A stretch of 64,000 nucleotides of DNA. It comes from Xestospongia muta (Eukaryota; Porifera; Demospongiae; Haplosclerida; Petrosiidae). Both the position numbers and the translations under genes were made by a program. Positions within the stretch are counted from its first letter, which is position 1; each line of letters starts with the position of its first letter. This document shows, piece by piece, positions 1-10,270 of this stretch. A model generated the notes under the pieces. That model was given only the letters and a program-made list of their open reading frames with translations, was not told the origin of the DNA and did no database searches. The DNA is taken from contig OY848923.1 of the NCBI GenBank assembly GCA_963693285.1, positions 2,552,038-2,616,037 of the forward strand, read 5' to 3'.

Positions 1-61
1 TTTGTGTGTTAGCTATACCATCTCATAAGATTTACATGATATATTATCTAAACTGAGAAAA

Positions 62-1111
62 ATGTTAAAAATCATCATCTTGGGTTTTGCCATTGGTCTA
101 GTTCATGTCAATGGTGACAGTCATACTGGAGGATGTACAGCTACTTATACAACTACATGTCCAATAACTCCTCCTACATATGGTTCTTGTAGTAATGACA
201 GCAATGCTGTTGAGAAAAAGTTAGTGCAACTCAATACAAAGATGAACCAGATTGAAGCAAAACTTGATCGTTTAATGGCACGTGCAAATATTACTGATCT
301 CTATCCTCCTTCATCTCTACTACACTCCTGTGAGGAGATCAAGATTAACTGGTCTGATAGTCCCTCTGACTATTATGTCATAGCTGATACTAAAGGACAT
401 CCTCGTCATGTCTACTGTCACATGGAATCACTGTGTAACTCTAGTGGAGGATGGATGAGGGTAGCCTACCTCAACATGTCTGACCCTACAGAGGAATGTC
501 CACCTGGATTTAGACTATATAATCAGAATGGAATAAAAGCATGTGGACGACCAGCATCATCACCAGGTGATAGCTGTCAATCAGTCAAGTTCCCCTCCTA
601 CTGTATCAGTTACTCTGAAGTATGTGGTCGAGTTATTGGATATCATTATGGACATCCTGATGCCATTGCTCCTTATCGTTCACAGAAAAATAACCTTAAT
701 GGAGCATATGTTGATGGTGTTAGTCTTACTCGTGGTAATCCTCGTAAACATATATGGACATTCATGGCTGCTCTACAAGAGAACAATTTCTTATCTAATG
801 GTATACACGAGTGTCCCTGTGCTCCTAACAGTCCATTGACTGTCCCATCCTTTATTGGTAATGATTACTTCTGTGAGTCAGCTTGTCCTGGACATTGGTA
901 ATGGAATAAATTCTATTCTGGAGATCCACTCTGGGATGGTAAACAGTGTGGACTGATAGAGAAAGCCTGTTGTCTAGCTCCTGGTATACCATGGTTCCAT
1001 AAGACACTTAACTCTCCCACTACTGACTATATAGAAATGAGAATATGTGGAGATGAAGCTGGCAGTTCAGACGACTCTCCAGTCAATCATTTTGAAATTT
1101 ATGTTAAATAA
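62..1111 (+). pseudogene. FReD-like secreted protein, one nonsense codon
   Basis: This copy would encode 349 residues, but codon 280 is TAA (899-901) where the intact copy at 3025 has CAA in the same 'PGHWQWN' motif. Downstream of the stop the frame stays open to TAA at 1109-1111. The first part shows a signal peptide (about residues 1-19), a Cys-rich segment, a stalk ending 'KLDRLMARANIT', then 'SCEEI', 'VYCHME' and 'GGWMRVAYLNMSD'. The 61 bp before the ATG nearly match the leader of the copy at 7121, while the 3' flank matches the copy at 3025, so the gene is a mosaic. The truncated product would lack the last 70 residues, including the 'DPLWDG' and 'EIYVK' parts. It is either a recent pseudogene or a segregating null allele. 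A likely poly(A) signal, AATAAA, lies at 1291-1296. Confidence 0.85.
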
Positions 1112-2458
1112 TTTAGAGATATTGAAGAGTGAAATAATACCAATAATAATTATTACATGTGATTGTTTAAATGTCTCTTTTAATTCAAATAAACCATTTG
1201 AACTAAAAGTTGAAGTCATTAGAGTACAGTGTGAAGTAGGAACATATAGCAGACAAAGACAACACACTATACCTTTAGTCCAAAATATTCAATAAAGGAG
1301 ATATGTGGGTAACTTTTTACTAGTCAAAGTCATTGTATGTACATGTTCATAGATTACATAGAAGTAATTAATTGTATGGGTACAAGTAGGAACGAAAGTG
1401 TCACAGAGATTATGGCTATTACGACTAATCATTTCAAAACAATGTACTTGTAAAATATGACATACCCAGTTATTACATGATTTTCATGTTTTTCACAGAA
1501 AGAGCTTATCTGCAAAATTAATATATTTTTGGTCAAGGACAAAAATTAAAGTGTAAAATTTGATTTATAGAAATGTACTTTCCATTCACAAAACTTGTAC
1601 TGTGTGATAATAACCAAGTGTACAGTAAGTGATGATTTATTTCTTAAAGTTAAATGTAACACTTAACACAAATATTATTATTATTATCATCATGTATCTG
1701 ATGTTACATGTTAAACACTAAACTAAAAAATGCTATAACATTTTAACAAGACTATAATTGAAAAAGTCATCGTACAATTGTTTTGGAAGACACTGGCTTC
1801 AAAGTAAAACATTAACTATAACTACAAAGATTGTATGATTAGCAGCAGTAGAAGACTAATAGCTATTGAATGCTAGATATATAGAAGAGCAAGTTAGTGA
1901 GAAGCTTCAAGCATTGTCTGTCATACTCATCATTACACAGTTAGGATATATGAAATTTATTGGTTGCTATATGCATTGACAGTTAAAGAATATTGTTTAA
2001 TTTCAGTCGTTGCTCTTGAAAATGAGTCACATGGAACAATATATTAAAATGATAAAAACAGACATAACATTATGTTATATATATATACAAGACATGTAGT
2101 CAAGAAACAATTAGAGGACCAATATATAGTCCAATAATATCAGTCTCCATTATTAAAACAATACTAGCTAATTTAATGTGTAAAGATAACTTTGTAGTAA
2201 CCTTTGAATCATTAGTATTTCTAATGAACATTTTAAAAACTTTTTGTGAAGACAACTTTGTTAGAAGCTACTGATATTTATACAAGGACAAGTTATCAGT
2301 GAACCTATAAATTGAACAAATGATCTTCCATAAACTTTCTCAAACCAATATAGATAACCTCATTATAATAACCAGCTAATTTTGTAAATTATACAAAAGA
2401 AAATAAAAGAATAGGACCTTTAGTTTTATTCTGTAAGAAAAACAGCTATCATCTAGTG
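1112..2458. other. Intergenic, 3' flank plus AT-rich spacer
   Basis: The first 200 bp are the 3' untranslated type shared with the copy at 3025. The remainder is AT-rich spacer without a convincing ORF. Around 2160-2450 it is homologous to the spacer at 5070-5340, which leads into the copy at 5358; this includes a 'taggacctttag' leader just before the fragment at 2459. Confidence 0.6.
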
Positions 2459-2605
2459 ATGAAAATGATGAATCTCTTTGTCTTGGGGCTTGTATTAGAT
2501 CTGGCTCAGACTGGAAGCAGTAGCAGTTGTAAAGCTACTTGTACATCTACATGTCCCTCTACCAGTTCTTCAATACAAAGTTGTAATGACAGTAAAGCCA
2601 AGTAA
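2459..2605 (+). pseudogene. 5' fragment of a FReD-like gene (signal peptide only)
   Basis: This 48-codon ORF is almost identical to the start of the gene at 5358: signal peptide 'MKMMNLFVLGLVLDLAQTG' and a Cys-rich segment. It breaks off after 'CNDSKAK' at a TAA. From about 2602 the DNA is instead the upstream spacer block found before other copies (near 9130 and 22620). The junction therefore looks like a recombination breakpoint that joined the start of one gene to the promoter spacer of another. If translated it would be a short secreted peptide, but no function is implied. Confidence 0.8.
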
Positions 2606-2835
2606 TTTTGGTTAACATTACAAACTAAGACAAATTATTTTCATACATAATTATATCTTAGTACTAGCATTGAAGAATTGACTATACATTTGTATAACAG
2701 AAAACCCTATTTCTAGTGACCTATTACATCCCTCAAGAGATAACACAACCACTAAAACAACATATCTCATGACCTCTTACTCTCTTTAGGAGTTACAATA
2801 ACCACAGTACATTGAGCTATTGTCACAAGGTCAAA
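2602..2835 (+). repeat. Upstream spacer repeat of the array (copy 1)
   Basis: A block that includes 'cctcaagagataacacaac' and 'tatctcatgacctcttac' recurs at about 9115-9345, 20325-20440 and 22620-22840. Each copy sits a few hundred bases or more upstream of a FReD-like gene. It has no ORF. It is either a passive part of the duplicated unit or an upstream control region. Confidence 0.7.
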
Positions 2836-2951
2836 CAGTCAGTAACCTTGATTACTAAATGAATGGGCTTCTACAAACTTTCTCAAACCTGATACCTCTT
2901 TCATAAAGAACTTCACAGTCACAAACTTGTTCGTGACTAAACATCTTAGTG

Positions 2952-2959
2952 TATATAAA
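2952..2959 (+). promoter_or_regulatory. TATA box of the gene at 3025
   Basis: TATATAAA lies 73 bp before the ATG. The other long-stalk genes at 20624 and 26793 have their TATA boxes 74 bp before the ATG, followed by the same leader containing 'cagaagcttcagttctct'. A TACAAACTTTC element lies further upstream at 2872-2882. Confidence 0.75.
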
Positions 2960-3024
2960 GACACTCATAAACAGAAGCTTCAGTTCTCTATCTAGTGAGC
3001 TAAAGAGCCTTTACAGTAATAGAA

Positions 3025-4284
3025 ATGTTAACTGTTCTTATCTTAAAATTTTTGGTCACTCTAGTTTATGCTAATACTGGTAGTAAGTTAGACAACTGTC
3101 CAACTACTACCTCACTACAACAGTCTATAGATAACCTCACTAACTTGGTCAATGACACATTGACCAAGTCTGCTCAGAGTTGTCTAGCTAATACTGATAG
3201 CAGTAGTAATGTTGCTATCTTAGTACAACTAACAATGATGCAACAACTATTTAACCACAACCAAATGAACATGAGAGGTTGCTGTCCAATACAAAACATC
3301 AATAACGATAGTAAGGCTATTACAGAACTAAGTGAAAAGCTAAGTACAAAGATCGAAAAAGCTTCAACTCGTATAGAAGAAAACGTAAAGAAAATGTTTG
3401 ATGCCAAGATAGACAAACTCACAGCTAAAGTAAATCGTTTGATGACATTGACTAATATTACTGAACCCACTGACTATCCTCCTTCTCCTCTCTTACACTC
3501 CTGTGAGGAGATCAAAACTAACTGGCCTGATAGTCCCTCTGACTATTACATCATAGCTGATACTAATGGACATTCTCGTCATGTCTACTGTCATATGGAA
3601 TCACTGTGTAACTCTGGAGGAGGATGGATGAGAATAGCTTACCTAAACATGTCTGACGCTACTGAGGAATGTCCACCTGGATTTAAACTATATAGCCAGA
3701 ATGGAATAAGAGCATGTGGACGACCAACATCGTTACCAATTAATAGTTGTCAATCAGTAAAGTTCTCCACCTACAGTGTCAGCTACTCTCAAGTATGTGG
3801 TCGAATTATTGGATATCAATATGTATCACCTGATGCCATTGCTCCTTATCGCTCACAGAAAAATAACCTCAATGGAGCATATGTTGATGGTGTTAGTCTT
3901 ACTCGTGGTAATCCTCGTAAACATATCTGGACATTTATGGCTGCTCTACAAGAGAACTATTTCCATGGCAATGGTCAACATGAGTGTCCTTGTGCTCCTA
4001 ACAGTCCTGTGACTGTTCCATCATTTATTGGTAATGACTACTTCTGTGAGTCAGGTTGTCCAGGACACTGGCAATGGAATACATTCTATCCTGGGGATCC
4101 ACTCTGGGATGGTAAACAGTGTGGACTGATAGAGAAGGCCTGTTGTCAAGCTCCTGGTCTACCATGGTTCCATAAGACACTTAACTCTCCCTCTACTGAC
4201 TATATAGAAATGAGAATATGTGGAGATGAAATTAGCAATTGGGAAGACTCTCCAGTCAATTATTTTGAAATTTATGTTAAGTAA
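3025..4284 (+). CDS. Secreted FReD-like protein, long-stalk type, 419 aa
   Basis: An intact intronless gene. Residues 1-17 form a signal peptide. Residues 18-150 are an extended stalk with paired Cys ('GCCP'), a Gln/Asn-rich stretch, and heptad-like helices around 'ELSEKLSTKIEKASTRIEEN' that could form a coiled coil. The conserved region follows: 'SCEEIKTNWPDSPSDYY', 'VYCHMESLC', 'GGGWMRIAYLNMSD', 'ECPPGF', then a C-terminal region with 'HIWTFMAALQ', 'CPCAPNS', 'DPLWDGKQCG' and final 'EIYVK'. N-glycosylation sequons (NIT, NMS) are visible. By analogy with fibrinogen-related lectins the protein would be an oligomeric extracellular binding protein; ligand and role are unknown. Long-stalk sisters lie at 20624 and 26793. 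Confidence 0.85.
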   Translation: MLTVLILKFLVTLVYANTGSKLDNCPTTTSLQQSIDNLTNLVNDTLTKSAQSCLANTDSSSNVAILVQLTMMQQLFNHNQMNMRGCCPIQNINNDSKAITELSEKLSTKIEKASTRIEENVKKMFDAKIDKLTAKVNRLMTLTNITEPTDYPPSPLLHSCEEIKTNWPDSPSDYYIIADTNGHSRHVYCHMESLCNSGGGWMRIAYLNMSDATEECPPGFKLYSQNGIRACGRPTSLPINSCQSVKFSTYSVSYSQVCGRIIGYQYVSPDAIAPYRSQKNNLNGAYVDGVSLTRGNPRKHIWTFMAALQENYFHGNGQHECPCAPNSPVTVPSFIGNDYFCESGCPGHWQWNTFYPGDPLWDGKQCGLIEKACCQAPGLPWFHKTLNSPSTDYIEMRICGDEISNWEDSPVNYFEIYVK

Positions 4285-5292
4285 TTTAGAAACATTGAAA
4301 AGTGAAATAATACCAATAATAATTATTATATGTGATTGTTTAAATGTCTCTTTTAATTCAAATAAACCATTTAAAATAAAAGCTGAGGTCACTGATGTAC
4401 AGGGTGAACTGGGTACATTATTTAAGATGACACACAAATACTAAATAAAGTATGTACGTGTACAGGTAATTAATGGCATAGGTACGAGCAGGATTGTAAG
4501 GCAGTGCAGATCAGAAGTGTCTCACAGATTATGACTAATCATATTTATAACAAAACACTTGTAAAATATGACTACTGTATAACTGATTATTCTTGTACTT
4601 TTCATGACAACATTATCAGTGAAATGTCTTAACATAATATCATAATATTTTATTCATTAGAGGGAACGTCATCCATATATCACAGTTTTAAATTTAAAGA
4701 CAAGTTAAAAAATTTAACACATAAAATGTATGGGTAATAGAAACCTGCCAACCTTCAATCCTAAAAATTATGTTGTGTGAAAACAACCAAGTAAACAGTA
4801 ACTATTTTTAAAGACTAAATGTAACACTTAACACAAACAAATATTTGTTATCATCTAGTGTCTAATGTTACATGTAGCTAATGACATAAATATGAAGTGT
4901 TGCAAAATAAAAAAAAATCTATAACATTAGATAGCAGAACCTTAAACCACTAGCTTTAAAGTTAAACAATGAATTCAAACACTAAAGTGTTATTTTATGG
5001 TCTGTGGTTTTTGTTATATACTTTCAACTATTTATGGAATATCCTCCAATTTCCATTGCTACAATTTACTAGCTAATTTAATATGTAAAGATAACTTTGT
5101 AGTAACCTTTGAATCATTAGTACTTTTATGAACATTTTAAAACTTTTAATGAAAACAACTATGTTAGAAACAACTATATTTTGAACAAGGACAAGCCATT
5201 AGTTAACCTCCAATTAAAACAAATGTCCTTCTATAAATTTTCCCAAACCATTATAGATGACCTCATTATAATAACCAGCTAATTTTGTAAAT
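4285..5292. other. Intergenic spacer
   Basis: A 3' flank (AATAAA at 4444-4449) similar to that after 1111 is followed by AT-rich spacer. Around 5070-5290 the DNA is homologous to 2160-2400, the spacer that leads to the 5' fragment at 2459. No ORF is supported. Confidence 0.6.
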
Positions 5293-5300
5293 TATAAAAA
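5293..5300 (+). promoter_or_regulatory. TATA box of the gene at 5358
   Basis: TATAAAAA lies 65 bp before the first ATG, followed by a 'taggacctttag' leader that is also present before the truncated copy at 2459. Confidence 0.65.
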
Positions 5301-5357
5301 AATAAAAGAATAGGACCTTTAGTTTTATTCTCTAAGTAAAGCAGCTATCCTCTAGTG

Positions 5358-6458
5358 ATGAAAATGATGAATCTCTTTGTCTTGGGGCTTGTATTAGATC
5401 TGGCTCAGACTGGAAGTAGTAGCAGTTGTACAGCTACATGTACATCTACATGTCCCTCTACCAGTTCTTCAATACAATATTGTAATGACAGGAAAGCTAT
5501 AGTAGAGCTGGATGAAAAGCTTAGTGAAAAGATTGACAACATAACTTCAATACTAGACAATAGAATGAATGAAAAGCAACTCAATACAAAGATGAACCAG
5601 ATTGAAGCAAAACTTGATCGTTTAATGGCACGTGCAAATATTACTGATCTCTATCCTCCTTCATCTCTCCTATACTCCTGTGAGGAGATCAACACTAATT
5701 GGCCTGATAGTCCCTCTGACTATTATGTCATAGCTGATAATAATGGACATCCTCGTCATGTCTATTGTCATATGAAATCGTTGTGTAACTCTGAAGAAGG
5801 ATGGATGAGGGTAGCTTATTTCAACATGTCTGACCCTACAGAGGAATGTCCACCTGGATTTAGACTATATAACCAGAGTGGAATAAGAGCATGTGGACGA
5901 CCAGTATCAGCACCAGCTAATAGCTGTCAATCAATCAAGTTTCCCTCCTACAGTATCAGTTACTCTCAAGTATGTGGTCAAGTTATTGGATATCAATATG
6001 CTGCACCTGATGCCATTGAACCTCATAGTGGAAGAAGTAAAAGCATTGATGGAGCATATGTTGATGGTGTTAGTCTTACTCGTGGTAGTCCTCGTAAACA
6101 TATCTGGACATTTATGGCTGCTATACAAGAGAACACCTTCCATGTCAATGGTCAACATGAGTGTCCTTGTGCTCCTAACAATACTGTGACTGTCCCATCC
6201 TTTATTGGTAGTGACTACTTCTGCGAGTCAGGTTGTCCTGGAAACTGGCAACATAACGTCTTCTATACTGATTCACTCTGGGATGGTAAACAGTGTGGAC
6301 TGATAGAGAAAGCCTGTTGTTTAGCTCCTGGTATACCATGGTTTAATAAGACATTGAGCTATCCCACTACAGACTTTATAGAAATGAGAATGTGTGGAGA
6401 TCAACCAGCAACTGATGAAGATTCTCCTGTTGGTTATTATGAGATTTACGTGAAGTAG
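5358..6458 (+). CDS. Secreted FReD-like protein, third stalk type, 366 aa
   Basis: An intact intronless gene. The first ATG is at 5358; an upstream in-frame GTG is not used as a start in animals. The signal peptide 'MKMMNLFVLGLVLDLAQTG' is followed by Ser- and Cys-rich residues and a stalk ('ELDEKLSEKIDNITSILDNR') found in no other open copy. At 'QLNTKMNQIEAKLDRLMARA' the sequence becomes the short-stalk type of the copies at 62 and 7121, so the gene looks like a fusion of two 5' modules. The conserved C-terminal region is complete. Its loop 'EPHSGRSKSID' resembles that of the gene at 10271, and its C-terminal loop 'CGDQPATDEDSP' resembles that at 15546. The 3' flank (AATAAA near 6496) resembles that of 33001. 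Predicted extracellular and glycosylated. Confidence 0.85.
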   Translation: MKMMNLFVLGLVLDLAQTGSSSSCTATCTSTCPSTSSSIQYCNDRKAIVELDEKLSEKIDNITSILDNRMNEKQLNTKMNQIEAKLDRLMARANITDLYPPSSLLYSCEEINTNWPDSPSDYYVIADNNGHPRHVYCHMKSLCNSEEGWMRVAYFNMSDPTEECPPGFRLYNQSGIRACGRPVSAPANSCQSIKFPSYSISYSQVCGQVIGYQYAAPDAIEPHSGRSKSIDGAYVDGVSLTRGSPRKHIWTFMAAIQENTFHVNGQHECPCAPNNTVTVPSFIGSDYFCESGCPGNWQHNVFYTDSLWDGKQCGLIEKACCLAPGIPWFNKTLSYPTTDFIEMRMCGDQPATDEDSPVGYYEIYVK

Positions 6459-7033
6459 TCAAGATTAAAGATAATAATATATTGACTATTGATAAAATAA
6501 AATATTGCATACATGTTGATTAATTATTGTATTTGTCATAACATTGCTGCTACATTTTTAATGAGATTAATAAAATAAAATAAAATTTTGAAATATAATT
6601 TTTCAACCTAAATTGAGGAACCTTAGTCAACATATTTGGAACATTTCAAAATATCCTTACACATCAACTTAGTGACTAATATTGTATCAGCAAGAAACTA
6701 TTATCGTTAATAATAATAGTGATGTGGTCAGCATTGTTAGTTTAACCTTGTAGTATAATAAAGTGAAGATAAAATAGAATTGAGTCTTATACTATTTTTA
6801 TATTTATCAAATTCATAAAAATCAAATTTCTTTTGATACATAATTTACTCCTATCAAAACAAATTACATAAACCTTTAACAAAAGATGAACATGTCTTAT
6901 AGTTCCTGGTAACATTAGGTGAGTACTCTCATTGTTTTAGTTACAATACATTTATGACCTATCATATATTTAGTACATATCTTCTATAAACTTTCATATC
7001 AACAATTTGCTAACATCTGCAATCTTTATAGAT
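6459..7033. other. Intergenic spacer
   Basis: AT-rich spacer without a supported ORF. It contains a variant of the upstream element ('tctataaactttcatatcaa', 6983-7002) shortly before the promoter of the next copy. Confidence 0.6.
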
Positions 7034-7040
7034 TATAAAC
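7034..7040 (+). promoter_or_regulatory. TATA-like box of the copy at 7121
   Basis: TATAAAC lies 87 bp before the ATG. The leader 'tttgtgtgttagctatacc' is shared with the first 20 bases of the window, in front of the copy at 62. Confidence 0.5.
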
Positions 7041-7120
7041 GACACTCATAGCAATTGGATTTGTGTGTTAGCTATACCATCCCATAAGATTTACATGAGA
7101 TATTATCTAAACTGAGAAAA

Positions 7121-8161
7121 ATGCTAAAAGTCATTATCTTAGGTCTTGCTATTAGCTTAGCTCAAGTGGATAGCGACAGTCATACTGGAAGATGTACAGC
7201 TACTTATACAACTACATGTCCAATAACTCCTCCTACACATGGTTCTTGTAGTAATGACAGTAAGGATGTTGAGAAAAAGTTAGTGCAACTCAATACAAAG
7301 ATGAACCAGATTGAAGCAAAACTTGATCGTTTAATGGCACGTGCAAATATTACTGATCTCTATCCTCCTTCTTCTCTCCTATACTCCTGTGAGGAGATCA
7401 TTACTAACTGGCCTGATAGTCCCTCTGATTATTACATCATAGCTGATACTAATGGACATCCTCGTCATGTCTACTGTCATATGGAATCACTGTGTAACTC
7501 TAGTGGAGGATGGATGAGGGTAGCTTACCTTAACATGTCTGACCCCAAAGAGGTATGTCCACCTGGATTTAGACTGTATGAGGAAAATGGAGTAAGAGCA
7601 TGTGGACGACCAGTATCATCGCCAGCTGGTTACTGTCAATCAGTCAAGTTCCCCTCCTACAGTATCAGTTACTCTCAAGTATGTGGTCGAGTAATTGGAT
7701 ATCAATATGGAACACCTAATGCCATTGAGCCTTATGGCGGATACAATATCAATGCAGCATATGTTGATGGCATTAGCATTACCTGTGGTAATCCTCGTAA
7801 ACATATCTGGACATTTATGGCTGCTCTACAATAGAATTATTTCTATTCTAATGGTATATATGAGTGTCCCTGTGCTCCTAACAGTCCTGTGACTGTCCCA
7901 TCCTTTATTGGTAATTGCTACTTCTGTGAGTCAGGTTGTCCAGGACATTTTCAGGTTAATACATTATATACTGATCCACTCTGGGACGGTAAACAGTGTG
8001 GATTGATAGAAAAGCCCTGTTGTCTAGCTCCCAGTCTACCATGGTTCCATAAGACACTTAACTCCCCAACTACTGACTATATAGAAATGAGGGTATGTGG
8101 AGATGAAGGAGTAGGAAATGAAGACTCTCCAGTTGCTTACTATGAGATTTATGTTAAGTGA
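7121..8161 (+). pseudogene. FReD-like secreted protein, one nonsense codon
   Basis: A 346-residue reading frame interrupted once, by TAG at 7832-7834, where intact copies read GAG in 'ALQEN'. The frame stays open afterwards to the normal 'YYEIYVK' end at 8161. The signal peptide, Cys-rich segment and short stalk are those of the copy at 62. Its first variable loop is short ('EPYGGYNIN'), close to the loop of the gene at 24013. A truncated product would stop inside the C-terminal region, losing about 109 residues. The downstream flank ('gatgagcacattgataatt') is the type found after 10271 and 24013. It is a young pseudogene or null allele. Confidence 0.85.
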
Positions 8162-9467
8162 TGAGCACATTGATAATTAAAATATAAACTAATTTATTAA
8201 TTTTTTTGCTAATTTGGTTCCTTTTTGATACAAAAATGATTAAAATTAACTGAAGCCACTAGAGAATAGAGTGCAAGATATCGCTAACTAAACAATATTA
8301 TATATTTTTATTGCATGGCATACTTCAGTACCAGGTAGTCCATAATTGTTTTGGACCATGTAGTATGAATATGGTTATCCACTCGTAATTTAATAAAAAA
8401 ATATAATTTAAAAACACATATTTTAACCACTGACACACATGATAGCATGATGGCATTAGCCTCTACTGTGAACACAACTATCTCCTCTATTCTTTAACTG
8501 TTGTGAAAAGAATTAAGACTAATTAGCCTGATAGTCTCCTTACAAGAGAACTATATTTTCTGCATCAACACTTCATTTATAGTCTATTATTGCAATGTAT
8601 AGACTTGTGGTTTTTTCCTTGGATGTAAGCCATATAAAATAATGTTGATGTGGTTTGATAGACTATCTTGTTGGTTTATATTGTCAAAATAAACAAACCA
8701 CAAATATGTTTAGATAAGAGATAATGTGTCAGTATGTCCCTTCCAGACCACAATTGCTCACATCAGTCATTATAATACAAGTAATTTGACTGTGCTACCT
8801 TTAATATGAAGTACAAACACAATTCCAATAAATGTACATAATGATTCTCACATAAATGTCAACTGACTATTCACAGTTACATACATACAGTGAATTTAAG
8901 AGAGGACATCAAAACCAATTACACAAACCTTCAACAAATATAGAGATATTTAATATATAATTTTTTTGTTTATTTTTGTTTACTTGTTTATTTCTCTATC
9001 AAGTTTAATGCAACATTTGATATAAGCATACAAGGTACATACATGTACAACTTGTTGTGTCTGAAATCCTTTAGAATAAAAAAGAGGGTAAGGAAACCAT
9101 TAAGTTACTATTTTTAGTCACATAATTTTGAAGAAAAGTAATTTTAGCTATATCATTCCAAACTAAAATAAATAATTTTCATACATAATTATAATCTTAG
9201 TACTAGCATTGATGAATTGAATATACACTTGTACTATAGAAAATCCTATTTCTAGTAACCTATTACATCCCTCAAGAGATAACACAACCACTAAAACAAC
9301 ATATCTCATGACCTCTTACTCTCTTTTAGGAGATACGATAACCACAAGAGATTGAACTACTATCACAAGGTCAAGCAGTCATTAATCTTGATTACTAAAT
9401 GAATGGGCTTCAACAAACTTTCCCACCTTCTTCATAGAAAACTACACAGTAACAAACTACTTGTACA
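8162..9467. other. Intergenic spacer with array repeats
   Basis: AT-rich spacer. A short relic of the FReD module ('gaagtaattagcctgatagt'-like text, about 8500-8560) shows an old gene remnant. From about 8960 the DNA is homologous to 22460 onward, and 9115-9345 is another copy of the upstream spacer repeat. No ORF is supported. Confidence 0.55.
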
Positions 9468-9783
9468 TTTTTGACTACTGTAGTAGAAAACGTTTACATT
9501 ACTGAGTGGATCTGTTATTTGTCCATGTACTTCCAACAGTGCTCTCTATTTTGTTTTTATTTGTAAAGATTATTTCTGCAAGTTTGGAAATATACTATCT
9601 GATCATTTTGGGATGGTAAACAGTATGGTCTGATAATAAAGATGGACTGTTGTCTAGTTTCAGGTCTACCATGGTTCTATAAGACACTTGACTAATCTCC
9701 CACTACTGATTATATAGAAATGAGGATATGTGGAAATGAAGACTCTTCAATTGCTTACTATGAACTTTATGTGAGATGGTGAC
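9468..9783 (+). pseudogene. Degraded 3' relic of a FReD-like gene
   Basis: Text resembling 'CPCAPNS' and then 'DPLWDGKQCG', 'LPWF', 'TTDYIEMRICG' and the 'YYE.YV' end can be read, but indels break the frame and about 60 residues between the blocks are missing. The early part ('gtagtagaaaac') resembles the relic at 19715-20150, so both may descend from the same old copy. Confidence 0.7.
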
Positions 9784-10213
9784 AAATAGGATATTGTCAA
9801 TGATTATATGTAACTTTTTTTCAAATTAGCCAATTAAAAAATTAAAACCTACAATGAAGATACTAGTGGGAAAGGAATGTCTAGCAACAAAAGCATTCTT
9901 CAGACAGTCAATAGCTTCCATTACTAAATAAATGTCCACAAACTTTCAAAGAAAGTCTTATCAGTCAGGTGAGGTTAAAGTCAGGTCTTATCAGTTACGC
10001 TCTATAAACTTTCCCAGACATAACACTTCCTCCTAGATCTTATCAGTTACACACAAACACACACAGTAATGATCACTGAAAAAATCAAGCATTAAAGTAT
10101 TTTTTTGTATCTTAGCAAACCACAAACTATTGAGTCAGGCCACAAGTGATTAACCTATGAATTCCCTCTAAAAATTTCACAGACATAATGTCTCCATCAA
10201 AAGAGACTCAGCT

Positions 10214-10221
10214 TATAAAAA
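10214..10221 (+). promoter_or_regulatory. TATA box of the gene at 10271
   Basis: TATAAAAA lies 66 bp before the ATG at 10280. The identical spacing before the ATGs at 24013, 30297 and 33001 indicates that 10280 is the ancestral start and that the ATG at 10271 is a newer upstream start. Confidence 0.75.
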
Positions 10222-10270
10222 GGGACTGTCAAAACATAAAACTTTAGTCTACACTAGTTTGAGCTAAAGA

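Noticed and set aside
543..839. Alternative-frame ORF recurring inside each FReD-like gene (about 98 codons, begins 'MDDQH')
   Set aside because: It recurs only because the copies are near-identical in DNA; its length and end vary with the variable loops, and it lacks its own start context or signal.
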